This document shows, one piece after another, positions 6,804 to 15,656 of a stretch of 64,000 nt of DNA. The stretch lies in contig JANTGM010000017.1 of the NCBI GenBank assembly GCA_024762925.1, positions 1 to 64,000 on the forward strand, read 5' to 3'. The translations under genes and the position numbers were made by a program. Origin of the DNA: Kofleriaceae bacterium (GTDB lineage: Bacteria; Myxococcota_A; Polyangia; Haliangiales; Haliangiaceae). Every line of letters begins with the position of its first letter. Position 1 is the first letter of the stretch. The notes under the pieces are model-generated. The model saw nothing but the letters and a program-made list of their open reading frames with translations. It ran no database searches and was not told where the DNA came from.

Positions 6804-8458
6804 GTCTTAGGCTGGAAGGCTAAATCCACAACCGCGAATGCCGCCAGGGCAAACCGATCAAAGGCATTGGAGTTTTGCTCGATAAGCAGGCTGGCTGCAA
6901 AGCCACGGTTAATCCGGTAGCGGGTGCCGAGTTGCAAGCCCGCATTGGTTCCCGCAATTTCCCGTCGGCTATCATCACCAAATCGAATCAATGAGGCCCG
7001 TCCATGCAAGACAAGGCGGCGAGATAGGGTAATGCCTCCCGCCACAAGGCCTCCTATGCGCTGCCCGCCGTAGCCATCCTCGGCGTAGCCATCAAAGCGC
7101 AGATCGAACTTGTCCCGTTTCATTCGTACCCCGCCATGCCCCCCGCCTGCATAGTCGCTCGCATCTTGATTGCCGCCAACAGCTCGCTCCGCATCTTCAC
7201 TGTGATACCGACGCCCCCACCCACGCAGGTATCCCGACCACGGGGCATTCCTTGGCGAGAAGCGCCAGGTAACCCGTGCATCAGTGTAAGGCTCGGATGA
7301 GAATATATTGAAGATCGAATTGCCATCGAAGGTAGGTGACGAATAGAAAACTTCTGATTCGAGGCTGTGCGCGTCGCGGTGAAGCTTGGTGCCCAAGTGT
7401 GCCTCGTCAACAATTCCGTGCAAGACGCTGTATCGGACAGCAGCATAGGGAGTAAGACGGATTCGTTTGGATGGCGCAACATTGCCTCGCACGGTAAGCG
7501 CCAATCGCTCCTCGGTAACGCCGCTCTGAGCGAGTTCCCGCTCGAAAGGGTAGTAGCCAAGATCGGCTGTATCGAGCCTATCCGGCGCTCCTAGAAGGCC
7601 GGGACTCTCGGAGTGCGAGCGTCGATAACTGAGCCGGGCTGAGATGTGCTCTAGCCCCTCGGAAGCGACTGCGAAGCCCACGGTTGGCATTCGCTGCTCT
7701 CGTTGCGGACAGTATTCATCATCGCTGGTGTAGCGATTATTCTCGGGAACGGGCAGTCCATCGATCGGACGCCAACCACCGCTCACCGCTCCACTGCCCT
7801 CTACGAACTCTTCGCAAAGAGCAGCAGAGGTACCATCGGGGGCAAATGCGTCTGTTGCACCGAAGGAGTTGTCACGGACCCGCAACCCCGCAAAGGCTTC
7901 CAGCTGAGCGGCAAAGGGCATGTGTGCACGTGCCTTGACGCCATCCATGCTGAACCAGTCAAGGGTCTGCACATCCATTTGACGACCGAGATAGAGATCG
8001 AGAGCTCCGTCCCAAAGTCCCTCCGCTCCAACGAAGCCGTACAATACGTCGAGCTGCAGCGAAGAACGCTCAAGTTCGGGTATCACGTCAATGACGTCTC
8101 TGAGTCTGCCGTCGAGCAAGAGGCTGCCGACACCAAACGAGCCCTGTTCCTGATCAAGCCGAAGGTAGCTTGAAACAAAGACCCTGGGCCCCATGGGACG
8201 CTCTGGACGCCAGCGCTCGAACGCGTCACGTGTGCCTGCCAAGTCCCAAAGGTTCAGCTGGAGCGATTGGGAAATCCGACGTCGATACAAGGTGGAGGTG
8301 TTGGTGCCAAGGCCAAGAGCCCGAAGCGTGGAGCCTTGACCAATGGTTCGTGCCGAGACCTCGAACTCGTACGCAGACGACGAGCGAGTGGCAAGCAAGC
8401 ACAAGGCCGCCGCCAATACTCCTGCGCCGTGTCGCCATGGCATGCGCAATCTTCGCAC
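6800..8458 (-). CDS. Outer-membrane beta-barrel protein paired with the multihaem cytochrome
   Basis: This 552-residue protein has a signal peptide (GVLAAALCLLATRSSSA then YEFEVSAR). The mature chain is made of alternating polar/hydrophobic stretches with frequent aromatic ends, such as LRLDQEQGSFGVGSLLLDG, LRFDGYAEDG and FAVVDLAFQ, as in large outer-membrane barrels. It lacks TonB-box or POTRA signatures. Its stop overlaps the start of the 13-haem cytochrome gene by 4 bases, so the two are surely coexpressed. In known extracellular electron transfer systems a barrel sheathes a multihaem cytochrome; that role is inferred from pairing, not similarity. Met at 8443 is an alternative start. Confidence 0.75.
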   Translation of the reverse strand: MRRLRMPWRHGAGVLAAALCLLATRSSSAYEFEVSARTIGQGSTLRALGLGTNTSTLYRRRISQSLQLNLWDLAGTRDAFERWRPERPMGPRVFVSSYLRLDQEQGSFGVGSLLLDGRLRDVIDVIPELERSSLQLDVLYGFVGAEGLWDGALDLYLGRQMDVQTLDWFSMDGVKARAHMPFAAQLEAFAGLRVRDNSFGATDAFAPDGTSAALCEEFVEGSGAVSGGWRPIDGLPVPENNRYTSDDEYCPQREQRMPTVGFAVASEGLEHISARLSYRRSHSESPGLLGAPDRLDTADLGYYPFERELAQSGVTEERLALTVRGNVAPSKRIRLTPYAAVRYSVLHGIVDEAHLGTKLHRDAHSLESEVFYSSPTFDGNSIFNIFSSEPYTDARVTWRFSPRNAPWSGYLRGWGRRYHSEDAERAVGGNQDASDYAGGGHGGVRMKRDKFDLRFDGYAEDGYGGQRIGGLVAGGITLSRRLVLHGRASLIRFGDDSRREIAGTNAGLQLGTRYRINRGFAASLLIEQNSNAFDRFALAAFAVVDLAFQPKT

Positions 8459-8510
8459 AAATTGGCAATGGTGCCCCTGCCCTGCGTGGGGTCTCGGCTA
8501 TGTTTCGGCC

Positions 8511-10334
8511 ATGTCGGTTCTGAGAACGCTGTTTTCTGGTCTCGTGATTGCGTTGTTTGCGGCATGTGGTGGCTCGGGCAAGGGGCCCTCCTCACCTGCG
8601 GACAAACCCGCGCCTGGTGTCACGGCGACAATTCGCGCACAACTCACGATCCCCCCAAACGAGCAAAGCCTTGCTGTGATGCGCGATCTCGAAGGTCTAA
8701 GTGATGCCGGCAACGCTGAGGCTGCGATCCTTCACGCGCACTATCTGATGGACCTCTTCGACGACGCACGCTTCGCGGAGCGCGCCTCGAGTCGCGATGT
8801 GCTGGCCGAAATCGCGGGACGGCCCAAGGACGCCATGCGTGGCCCGGCGGCGACCCAGGCCCTGGCAGAGCTGCTCGTTCTCGATGCCGATCGCATCCTC
8901 GAACTCGATCGCAAGAGTCGTATGGGGCAAGAGCTACGAGTCTTGGCAAGCTACGACGCGGTAGGCCCAGCAAATCGTGGCGAGGTCTTTCAGGCCATGC
9001 AGGAACTCAAGCGGATTCGGGATAAGGATGGGCCATTGGCCGCAAATGCGAACCTTCGGCTCTTTGGCTATTGTCGAAGTGCCCTCTTGGATGCTCAGCG
9101 CTTTGACCGCGCTGGCCAACGCATAGCGCTTTCGCACTGCCTCTATCCGCTCTATTCTTCGGATCCCGAGCCGTACTTTGCCGAGCATTCCGAGGAGCGC
9201 CCCCCGCCCCCCGACCTGGCTCCCCTGGCAAGCAAGATGCGCGAACTTGCATCGCGCCACAGCGACACGCGCCTGGGGCAAGCGTTTGCGAGTCAGAAAG
9301 CGTGGATTGAGAACTACTCTAAAGCCCCTGGCCTGGTCTCCAAAATCGATCCTCTTGCGCTCCGCTTACCAACAGTTGCTCACGCGCGCCCGTACGACGA
9401 TGCACCGATTCTTGGTGCGGACGCGTCAAGCCTTGGTTCCGAGGTGCTTGCCGACGGTCGAGGGCAAGTGGCAATCGCGTTCGCTTCGGAGCGCCCTGCT
9501 ACCGATGTGCTCAAGGCTGCCGAGACCATCTCAGAGGCGGGTGCTGATACAGCACTTCTACTGGTTGCCACAAGTCAGCGTCTCCGAGTGCCCAAGGGCG
9601 ACTATTGGAGTCGTGACGTTGGCGATGCTCCCATTTTGCGAGCGGGACAGATTGCGTTTTCACTAGCGCGTCTAGAGAGCACAAAGGACAACCCCAAGGA
9701 GCGCTCCGCAGACACAAAGGCTGCACAGTGGAACGCCCAACACTCCGATTTAACCCTCCACCTCCTCGTCTCCCCATCGAAGTGGACGCTAGCGTCTCCG
9801 CTTGGACGCATCGCGGAATTCGCCGTAGGAGACAAAGACGCATCAGCGCCAGAGGTCCTTCAGAAGGCGCTTGTGGAGGTTCGAAAGGCCTATCCCGATG
9901 AGCAGGGAATCATCCTTGTGCCCGAACCTGGCACGAGCGTGGGAGCGTTGGCCCTTGCCGCTGAGGCTGCCCACCACCGTCCAGATGGCATGCCCCTATT
10001 CCCCCGGCTCGCGATCGCCAGCAAGGGACCGAAGGTCCGCAAGGGGAATCAACTCGCGGTACGCATCGCTCGTCGGGCATTGGCAAGCATCTCGGTCGAC
10101 CCAGAGATTCTCTCAAGCAAGGTCCCTGTTGCTATGCGCTGCTACCACGCACTTGCAAACACCAACAAGCTCAAGAGTGCAACGGTGCGATTGGAACTCC
10201 CCGAGGGCGGCAGGCTCTCAGCAACCGGGGGGAATTCCCGGCTCCAGGCTTGTGCGAAAGATGCCTTCGCACCACTGATGAAGAGCAACGCATTGCGGGC
10301 AGCTGAGGTGCAATTCAGCGCGACAGGGAAATAA
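8511..10334 (+). CDS. Lipoprotein of unknown function
   Basis: The predicted 607-residue lipoprotein begins MSVLRTLFSGLVIALFAAC with a lipobox LFAAC and a Gly/Ser-rich linker after the Cys. I start at ATG 8511 because the upstream in-frame sequence lacks coding character and would bury the signal peptide. The N-terminal half (about 60-330) is helix-rich and repeat-like (ANLRLFGYCRSALLDAQRF), compatible with TPR-type repeats; the second half is alpha/beta without a domain I can name. The start is 52 bases from the divergent barrel/cytochrome operon, so a shared regulatory region is possible. Its end overlaps the convergent Kelch-like gene by 20 bases. Confidence 0.8.
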   Translation: MSVLRTLFSGLVIALFAACGGSGKGPSSPADKPAPGVTATIRAQLTIPPNEQSLAVMRDLEGLSDAGNAEAAILHAHYLMDLFDDARFAERASSRDVLAEIAGRPKDAMRGPAATQALAELLVLDADRILELDRKSRMGQELRVLASYDAVGPANRGEVFQAMQELKRIRDKDGPLAANANLRLFGYCRSALLDAQRFDRAGQRIALSHCLYPLYSSDPEPYFAEHSEERPPPPDLAPLASKMRELASRHSDTRLGQAFASQKAWIENYSKAPGLVSKIDPLALRLPTVAHARPYDDAPILGADASSLGSEVLADGRGQVAIAFASERPATDVLKAAETISEAGADTALLLVATSQRLRVPKGDYWSRDVGDAPILRAGQIAFSLARLESTKDNPKERSADTKAAQWNAQHSDLTLHLLVSPSKWTLASPLGRIAEFAVGDKDASAPEVLQKALVEVRKAYPDEQGIILVPEPGTSVGALALAAEAAHHRPDGMPLFPRLAIASKGPKVRKGNQLAVRIARRALASISVDPEILSSKVPVAMRCYHALANTNKLKSATVRLELPEGGRLSATGGNSRLQACAKDAFAPLMKSNALRAAEVQFSATGK

Positions 10335-12279
10335 GATCGAGTCGGAGTGTGGCGACCGCCCCTGCGCCGATGCCGATGCCGATGCCGCCTGGACCGGGAG
10401 TGTCTTCAAGCGTGCATGTGAGAACCGTGTCTCCAGCAATTCGAAGCGTCACCTCGGTTCGCTGAAGGCGCAGCTCCAGTTCGTGCACACCACTCTGCGA
10501 AGAAATGGCAGCACCCGACACTACAGTCCCTTCACAGTTCCCCGTTGTATCGATGCCAATTTCCGAGACCACATCACCACGCCTTCGTCGCATCAAAGGG
10601 GCTGCATCAGGCTGGATCTCGACCTCATGGTATTCGGTTGCAGATCGCCAACCAAAGTAGAAGTGAATCGAGGCTCCTTGCGAGCCCCCAACTGCCGCTT
10701 GCACGGTAGCCGTCTGTGGTCGGGGGCCGGCAATCAGCAATACCTCAGCGTCGCCCGAACTCTGAAGCTGCAGATGCGCACCATCGTCCGTTCCGAACTC
10801 AACGGCGCCTGGATCTAGAGATGAGAGTCCCTCGCTGAGCTCTGGCGCCGAGAAGCTAGCCGTCGAGGACGCGCTCTGAGGGCCGAGCAGCGAGGGCCGA
10901 AACACAAGCGACGGAGCGGCTTCGCCATTTGAGAGGTGTCCACCGGAAATGAGAACCGTGCCATCGCTGAGCTTGAGGGAGGCATGCCCTTCCCTTCCGG
11001 CCAACTCGGGAATCTCCAGCGCGATCGTACGGCCCTCCAGTGTGCGGATTCGCTGTGCACCCCCCGCACCGACCGAGAGAATGCTTCCGTCATCCAAGGC
11101 TGTCATCACCACGCCCAAGTCAGCGAAGGCCGCCAGCAGTCCAACCGTAGCTGTGGTGCGCGAAGGGCCGAGTGCCGCAAGCGCTTGCTCTGCGCTTGCA
11201 GTTTGCCTCGAGAGGCCCGCCCAAATCGCGCCCGAAGCCGCTTGGGCAGATGCTCCCGAGAGCCCGGCAATCGTTTGCGAGGAAGCGCCCCCGAGAAACA
11301 CACGTTCAGCGATTTCTACGGGGAGACCATCGGCATCTTCACCGCCCACCAGCACCACCTGATCGGGCGCTTCAATCCACGCAACTCCGCCAATGCGCTC
11401 AATCTGCAACGTCGGCCCTTGCGTGATTTCCCCCGAAGCCAAATCAAGGATAGAACTGGTCCGCAGGAGCGAGCCCTCGACGCATGAGCGACCACTCACC
11501 TGCGAGCACCCACCGGCAACGAAGACCTGGCCGTTTGGCAAGGCAACTGCGGCGTGCCGGCCTCGGGCTTCTCGATAGAATGCGGGTGCTAAGAATTCTT
11601 CGGACTGGTGATCAAAGACCTGATAGGCGGTTGCTGCACCGCCGATAATGGCAACGTCGCCAGAGGGCAAGCTTGTCACACTCGCACCTTCAAGGCCGAG
11701 TACCGACGTATCACCATAGGTCGAGGTCGACAACACGTCAAAGCGCCCCTCCGTAGGCCGGTACATTTCCACGGCTAGCGAGGGCGCACCGCCAAGTTCG
11801 GTGCCACCAACCACGAGCACACCATCGCCTGCGCGTGCGAGCCTAGGATGGTCTCGGGCAATGGAGGCGGGCCCCGTTGCACAGACCCCTTCAAGCGGTG
11901 CCATAAAGAGCGGTATCTCGGCTTCATCCGCTAGATCATCGAGGGAAAACTCTGCGCTCCGCCCCACAGCACGGAGCGCACCGCCAAACCCGCGCACCTC
12001 AGCCTCGAGCACTTGGGTCTCGGCGGGAAATCTCTCGATGCGAAAGCGCTCCCCTTGTGACACATCGACGGACTGAGCTGTGGCCTCGCTTGCGGGGAAT
12101 TCTCCGAGGGCACGCAAGATCATCGTGCGCGCATCCTCCGGTGCTCCACAGTTTGGTGCAGCCTCGGGCGCAATTCGCACCACCGAAATTTCCTTATCCT
12201 CCGGGGCCCCACAGGCCGCCATGGCCGCAAGGCATGCAACAACCCCTAGATGACGGGGGCAACCGGAAAGCTGGGCCAT
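10315..12279 (-). CDS. Kelch/galactose-oxidase-like lipoprotein
   Basis: This 654-residue protein starts at ATG 12279 with a lipoprotein signal (GVVACLAAMAAC). The central part (about 150-480) contains repeated propeller-blade signatures ending in GG: GVLVVGGTELGG, DVAIIGGAATAY, GQVFVAGGCSQ, DQVVLVGGEDADG, TVLISGGHLSNG. These match Kelch-type beta-propellers common in secreted Myxococcota proteins. The last 180 residues form a beta-rich region that could be a concanavalin-like domain. No catalytic residues of a galactose oxidase are evident, so a binding role on the cell surface is more likely. A divergent kinase gene starts 25 bases upstream. A longer in-frame start at 12369 would read into that kinase gene and is less likely. 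Confidence 0.8.
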   Translation of the reverse strand: MAQLSGCPRHLGVVACLAAMAACGAPEDKEISVVRIAPEAAPNCGAPEDARTMILRALGEFPASEATAQSVDVSQGERFRIERFPAETQVLEAEVRGFGGALRAVGRSAEFSLDDLADEAEIPLFMAPLEGVCATGPASIARDHPRLARAGDGVLVVGGTELGGAPSLAVEMYRPTEGRFDVLSTSTYGDTSVLGLEGASVTSLPSGDVAIIGGAATAYQVFDHQSEEFLAPAFYREARGRHAAVALPNGQVFVAGGCSQVSGRSCVEGSLLRTSSILDLASGEITQGPTLQIERIGGVAWIEAPDQVVLVGGEDADGLPVEIAERVFLGGASSQTIAGLSGASAQAASGAIWAGLSRQTASAEQALAALGPSRTTATVGLLAAFADLGVVMTALDDGSILSVGAGGAQRIRTLEGRTIALEIPELAGREGHASLKLSDGTVLISGGHLSNGEAAPSLVFRPSLLGPQSASSTASFSAPELSEGLSSLDPGAVEFGTDDGAHLQLQSSGDAEVLLIAGPRPQTATVQAAVGGSQGASIHFYFGWRSATEYHEVEIQPDAAPLMRRRRGDVVSEIGIDTTGNCEGTVVSGAAISSQSGVHELELRLQRTEVTLRIAGDTVLTCTLEDTPGPGGIGIGIGAGAVATLRLDLISLSR

Positions 12280-12304
12280 AAACGCATGATACACTCGACC
12301 CGGC

Positions 12305-13996
12305 ATGAGCGAGGCGCCGTCGAGCTTCGGCAAGTACTTCTTGACCGAGAAGATTGCGACTGGTGGCATGGCCGAGATCTATCTCGCCAAGCTCGTGGGC
12401 CCAGGCGGCTTCGAGAAGTTCCTGATCATCAAAAAGATTCATCCTGAACTGTCCGGCGAGCGGCAGTTCGTCGAGATGTTCGTTGCTGAGGCCAAGACTC
12501 TTGTCAGCCTAACCCACGGCAACATTGTGCCCATCTATGAACTCGGCATGGTGGATTCCACCTATTTCATCGCGATGGAATACATAGATGGTCCCACGCT
12601 CGAGCAATTGCAGACGGCACTCAAGGGACCCGGCCGGCGGCTCTCCCCCGCGATGAGTGCGTACATCTGCGCAGAAGTTCTTAAGGGACTGGACTACGCG
12701 CATCGAAAAGGCGATGGCGTCATTCACCGTGACCTCTCCCCACGCAACGTCATGCTCTCCCGTGAAGGCGAGGTGAAGCTGGTCGACTTTGGCATTGCTG
12801 TGGGTCGTGCAACGGGCGCCAGCGAGTCGCTCTCTTCGGTGGACGCCCCGACAGGCTCCTATCCTCACATGTCGCCAGAGCAAGCGCGCGGTGAAGAACT
12901 CGATCCGAGAAGCGACCTGTTCGCGGTAGGAATTCTTCTGTGGGAACTCCTCACAGGGCAAGGTCTCTTTGCGCGCAAGTCTGACAAGGAAACGCTAGAT
13001 GCCGTACTTGCCTACCAAATTCCAGCACCGTCCAAGCATTGTCCAGGGGCTGACGCGACGCTCGACCAGATTTGCAAGAAGGCTCTCGAGCGCAACCTGA
13101 ATGACCGGTACGCGACGGCGGGAGAATTCTTACTCGCGCTAAACCGATTTCTCTATTCACAGGCGGAGACGGTGAGCCCTAGTGACATTTCCAGGGTCGT
13201 TGCTCGCAACTGTCCACCAACTCCTGCCGAGAGTGCACGCCCAAAGACCGAAGCAGGTCCACGGCGAAGTGGCACCGTGCCGATGGCGCGGCCAGGGCAA
13301 CAACGCAGCGGTACCGTGCCCATGGAGCGGCCACAAGGCAAGCCCCGCGCCGAAACGGTTCGCACATTCGCAACCCATGTGCAGTTTCAGAAGGTGCTAT
13401 CGAGTGCCACTCCGATTCATGGTGTGCCCATTGTTGCAGCCCCGGAGCCAACACCGCCTCCACCAGAAGAGCCGCCTTCTATCGCGATGGGAGTCACGCA
13501 GGAAATCCCCAAGCAACCTGCCAGCGGCAGCAATATGCCGCTGCTCATTGCAGCGCTGGTGGCACTCGGTGGCATTGGTGCAGCAGTTGCTGTTCTAAGT
13601 TCGTCCAGCCCTGCCCCGGCTCCAACACTGGCAGCCCCCGATGCCCAAGCTCCTCGCCGTGATGGTGCAACTGCCGACGCAGCATTGATTGTCACGATCG
13701 ACGCCAGCATTTCTGATGCCTCGGTTCCCGATGCGGCGAGAAAGCGTATCTCTCCACGAAAGCGCATCGATGCTCGAGTGGCTGTGAAGCTCGGAAGCGT
13801 GCGCGTGGCTGCCAACCCTTGGGCCGATGTCTTCCTCAAAGGCAAGTCACTGGGGCGCGCACCTGGACGCTTTCAGATTCCAGCGGGGAGGCATGTGCTG
13901 GAGTTGCGCAATGGTGGGAAGACCAAGCGGGTACCGGTTGTCGTTGTTGCGGGCGAACTCACGAGCCTCCCATTGATCGATTTTCTTGAGGACTAA
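12305..13996 (+). CDS. Hanks-type Ser/Thr protein kinase with C-terminal PEGA domain
   Basis: The 563-residue membrane kinase has a cytoplasmic catalytic domain at about residues 8-275: glycine loop IATGGMAEIYLA, Lys in FLIIKKIHPE, catalytic loop VIHRDLSPRN, metal motif VDFGIA, activation segment ending MSPEQARGE, then DPRSDLFAVG. A Pro/Thr-rich linker contains two similar RSGTVPM segments, possible phosphorylation sites. One transmembrane helix (MPLLIAALVALGGIGAAVAVL, about 410-435) leads to an outer PEGA domain at the C-terminus, with GSVRVAANPWADVFLKG and a GRAPGRFQIPAGRH core. PEGA domains are thought to bind surface partners. All catalytic residues are present, so it should be active. 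Its end overlaps the convergent PEGA-like gene by 4 bases. Confidence 0.93.
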   Translation: MSEAPSSFGKYFLTEKIATGGMAEIYLAKLVGPGGFEKFLIIKKIHPELSGERQFVEMFVAEAKTLVSLTHGNIVPIYELGMVDSTYFIAMEYIDGPTLEQLQTALKGPGRRLSPAMSAYICAEVLKGLDYAHRKGDGVIHRDLSPRNVMLSREGEVKLVDFGIAVGRATGASESLSSVDAPTGSYPHMSPEQARGEELDPRSDLFAVGILLWELLTGQGLFARKSDKETLDAVLAYQIPAPSKHCPGADATLDQICKKALERNLNDRYATAGEFLLALNRFLYSQAETVSPSDISRVVARNCPPTPAESARPKTEAGPRRSGTVPMARPGQQRSGTVPMERPQGKPRAETVRTFATHVQFQKVLSSATPIHGVPIVAAPEPTPPPPEEPPSIAMGVTQEIPKQPASGSNMPLLIAALVALGGIGAAVAVLSSSSPAPAPTLAAPDAQAPRRDGATADAALIVTIDASISDASVPDAARKRISPRKRIDARVAVKLGSVRVAANPWADVFLKGKSLGRAPGRFQIPAGRHVLELRNGGKTKRVPVVVVAGELTSLPLIDFLED

Positions 13997-15303
13997 CAGC
14001 CACCGAAGTCACAGGGGTTGCCCACGAACACTGACGTTCCAGCGTCGGGTTCCGCGAGCAAGTACACCGCACTTCCTGCCACTGTGGCAGCGGCGGCACC
14101 GAGCCAAAGCCACGGGTTTTTCCAGAGCGGCGTGCTCTTTCCCTTGCCCTTGCCTGTAGCTCCCGGCGCGGTTTCCGCGCTCACAACACGACTATCGGCC
14201 TGCAGCGTTGGCGGAAAGCGCAGGGGCGCCTTTTGCACCGTTCGCCAAAGCTCCGTGACCGCAACGTTGGCTCCCCCGGCCGGATAGCCAATTTCGACCA
14301 CCGCGCTGCAGTAGGCAGGCATGCCAGAACAGCGCTGGCCGAGCAGTGCCGGCTCGCCACGCCGCCACACGCTGGAGACCACAAGCAACTGTTCTGTTTG
14401 CGAGTAGAGCAGCATTGCTGTCACGGCATCGCGGGCCTGCCCTTCTGTGCGCCCGACGGAAAAGCCTGTCCGCCCCCGAAGCACTCTCTGCGCCGTGGCA
14501 TCAGGCTCAAGCGTGAGGCTTATCGGAGCAGCGCCACCTGGGCTAATCGACAAGAGCTTTGAGCGCGAAACCGAACCGGGCTCTTTGGCTTCGATCAGGT
14601 GTAGCCCTTCGCTCAGACGAACCGAGTCTCCGAAGACTTCTGAACCGTCGATCCACAGGCGCAGCCCTGGGCGCTGTGGAATGGTGCGCAGATGAACCAC
14701 CGAAGGCGCAGCCAAAGCAGCATCGTATGCTTGCACAGCTTCGGGCTTAAACTCTGCATCGGTTACCGCCCGCCCCGGCGCCAAGATGTGCGACAGGCGA
14801 AAGTCGTCGGCCGCCTCTGCACTGCGCGCTAGGTCGAGCTTAACGACGCCGAGCCGCAAAGAAATCTCTGCGACAAGTGGGCGCCCCCCTTCAAGGTGTG
14901 CAACCGCAAGCGCGAGAGTCCGCGCTTCCGCGAGACGAGCCGCGGCGAAACTTGCTCGAACTTCCAGGTAACTTCGCCACCCCTCTTCAAGCAACTCCTC
15001 AGCCTGTAGGAAAGGAGCAAGATCGCCCTCGGGAACCGCGCCCTCGAGCAGCGCGCTCTTGGCCATGGCAAACCCATCGACGAGTTCGAGGTCAGCATCA
15101 GCAAGCCCAGCGCCCAGTGCTCGTTCAAGGGCCGGTTCGGATTCGGGCCCCGCCTGGCTTGGAGGCAGCACGACAATGGTCAGAGGTTCCCCCCGTGCAA
15201 CGCCCGTCGCCGCCAGGCCGAGCGCAAGCGTCATCCCGAGCACAGCGAGACGAGAATGTCCCGATCTGCGGTATTCCTCCCTATGCACCACACCAAGCAT
15301 CAT
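13993..15303 (-). CDS. Exported PEGA-like protein, function unknown
   Basis: This 436-residue protein has a signal peptide (LAVLGMTLALGLAATGVARG) and a first domain starting LTIVVLPPSQAGPESEPALERAL, which resembles periplasmic nucleotide-free Rossmann-like openings in similar Myxococcota proteins. Residues about 90-190 are helix-rich. A PEGA-like piece follows (PQRPGLRLWIDGSEVFGDSVRLSEG), then a region with two Cys pairs. A hydrophobic stretch near the C-terminus (PWLWLGAAAATVAGSAVYLL) suggests a membrane anchor, leaving a short Cys-containing tail (NPCDFGGC). It is convergent with, and shares 4 bases with, the PEGA kinase gene. Function is unknown; a sensory or envelope role is a guess. Confidence 0.75.
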   Translation of the reverse strand: MMLGVVHREEYRRSGHSRLAVLGMTLALGLAATGVARGEPLTIVVLPPSQAGPESEPALERALGAGLADADLELVDGFAMAKSALLEGAVPEGDLAPFLQAEELLEEGWRSYLEVRASFAAARLAEARTLALAVAHLEGGRPLVAEISLRLGVVKLDLARSAEAADDFRLSHILAPGRAVTDAEFKPEAVQAYDAALAAPSVVHLRTIPQRPGLRLWIDGSEVFGDSVRLSEGLHLIEAKEPGSVSRSKLLSISPGGAAPISLTLEPDATAQRVLRGRTGFSVGRTEGQARDAVTAMLLYSQTEQLLVVSSVWRRGEPALLGQRCSGMPAYCSAVVEIGYPAGGANVAVTELWRTVQKAPLRFPPTLQADSRVVSAETAPGATGKGKGKSTPLWKNPWLWLGAAAATVAGSAVYLLAEPDAGTSVFVGNPCDFGGC

Positions 15304-15334
15304 ACTTCACGATGGCTTCTGTTATACTCGTGCC

Positions 15335-15604
15335 GTGGCATTTGAATGGATGCAAGCGACAACGGAACGACGACGCCGATCTGGCGACGGAGACTCCCGT
15401 GTATCGATGTACCGACGTGAGCTGGCCGAGAGAGCCGGACTCTATAGCCGGCTGGGCTATCCACCAAGCCGAGCGATTTCTCGGTTGCAAGCCAACGTAC
15501 AGTGGGACTTTGAGCTGGACGCTGGGCCTCGTCCCAAGGGGCTCTCCGATGACGACATTGCAGATATTGTAAAGAGCACCTATCTGCGCAGACCTTCACG
15601 CTAG
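15335..15604 (+). CDS. Small basic protein, hypothetical
   Basis: The reading frame gives 89 residues from GTG 15335 or 84 from ATG 15350. The C-terminal 60 residues look like genuine coding sequence (YRRELAERAGLYSRLGYPPS, then LSDDDIADIVKSTYLRR), with no signal peptide or membrane helix. A TATACT box at 15323-15328 lies six bases before the GTG, so transcription could start at or very near the start codon (leaderless mRNA). A kinase gene follows in the same direction after 52 bases. I do not recognise the family, and the existence of the gene is supported only by codon character and position. Confidence 0.5.
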   Translation: MAFEWMQATTERRRRSGDGDSRVSMYRRELAERAGLYSRLGYPPSRAISRLQANVQWDFELDAGPRPKGLSDDDIADIVKSTYLRRPSR

Positions 15605-15656
15605 TTGCTGTTACCCGCTGGAGGTTTGGCGAATCCTTCGTCCAAGTAGAGTCTCG

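Noticed and set aside
12280-12369. Longer Kelch-like protein start at 12369
   Set aside because: The extra codons would lie inside the divergent kinase gene and precede the lipoprotein signal, which must be N-terminal.
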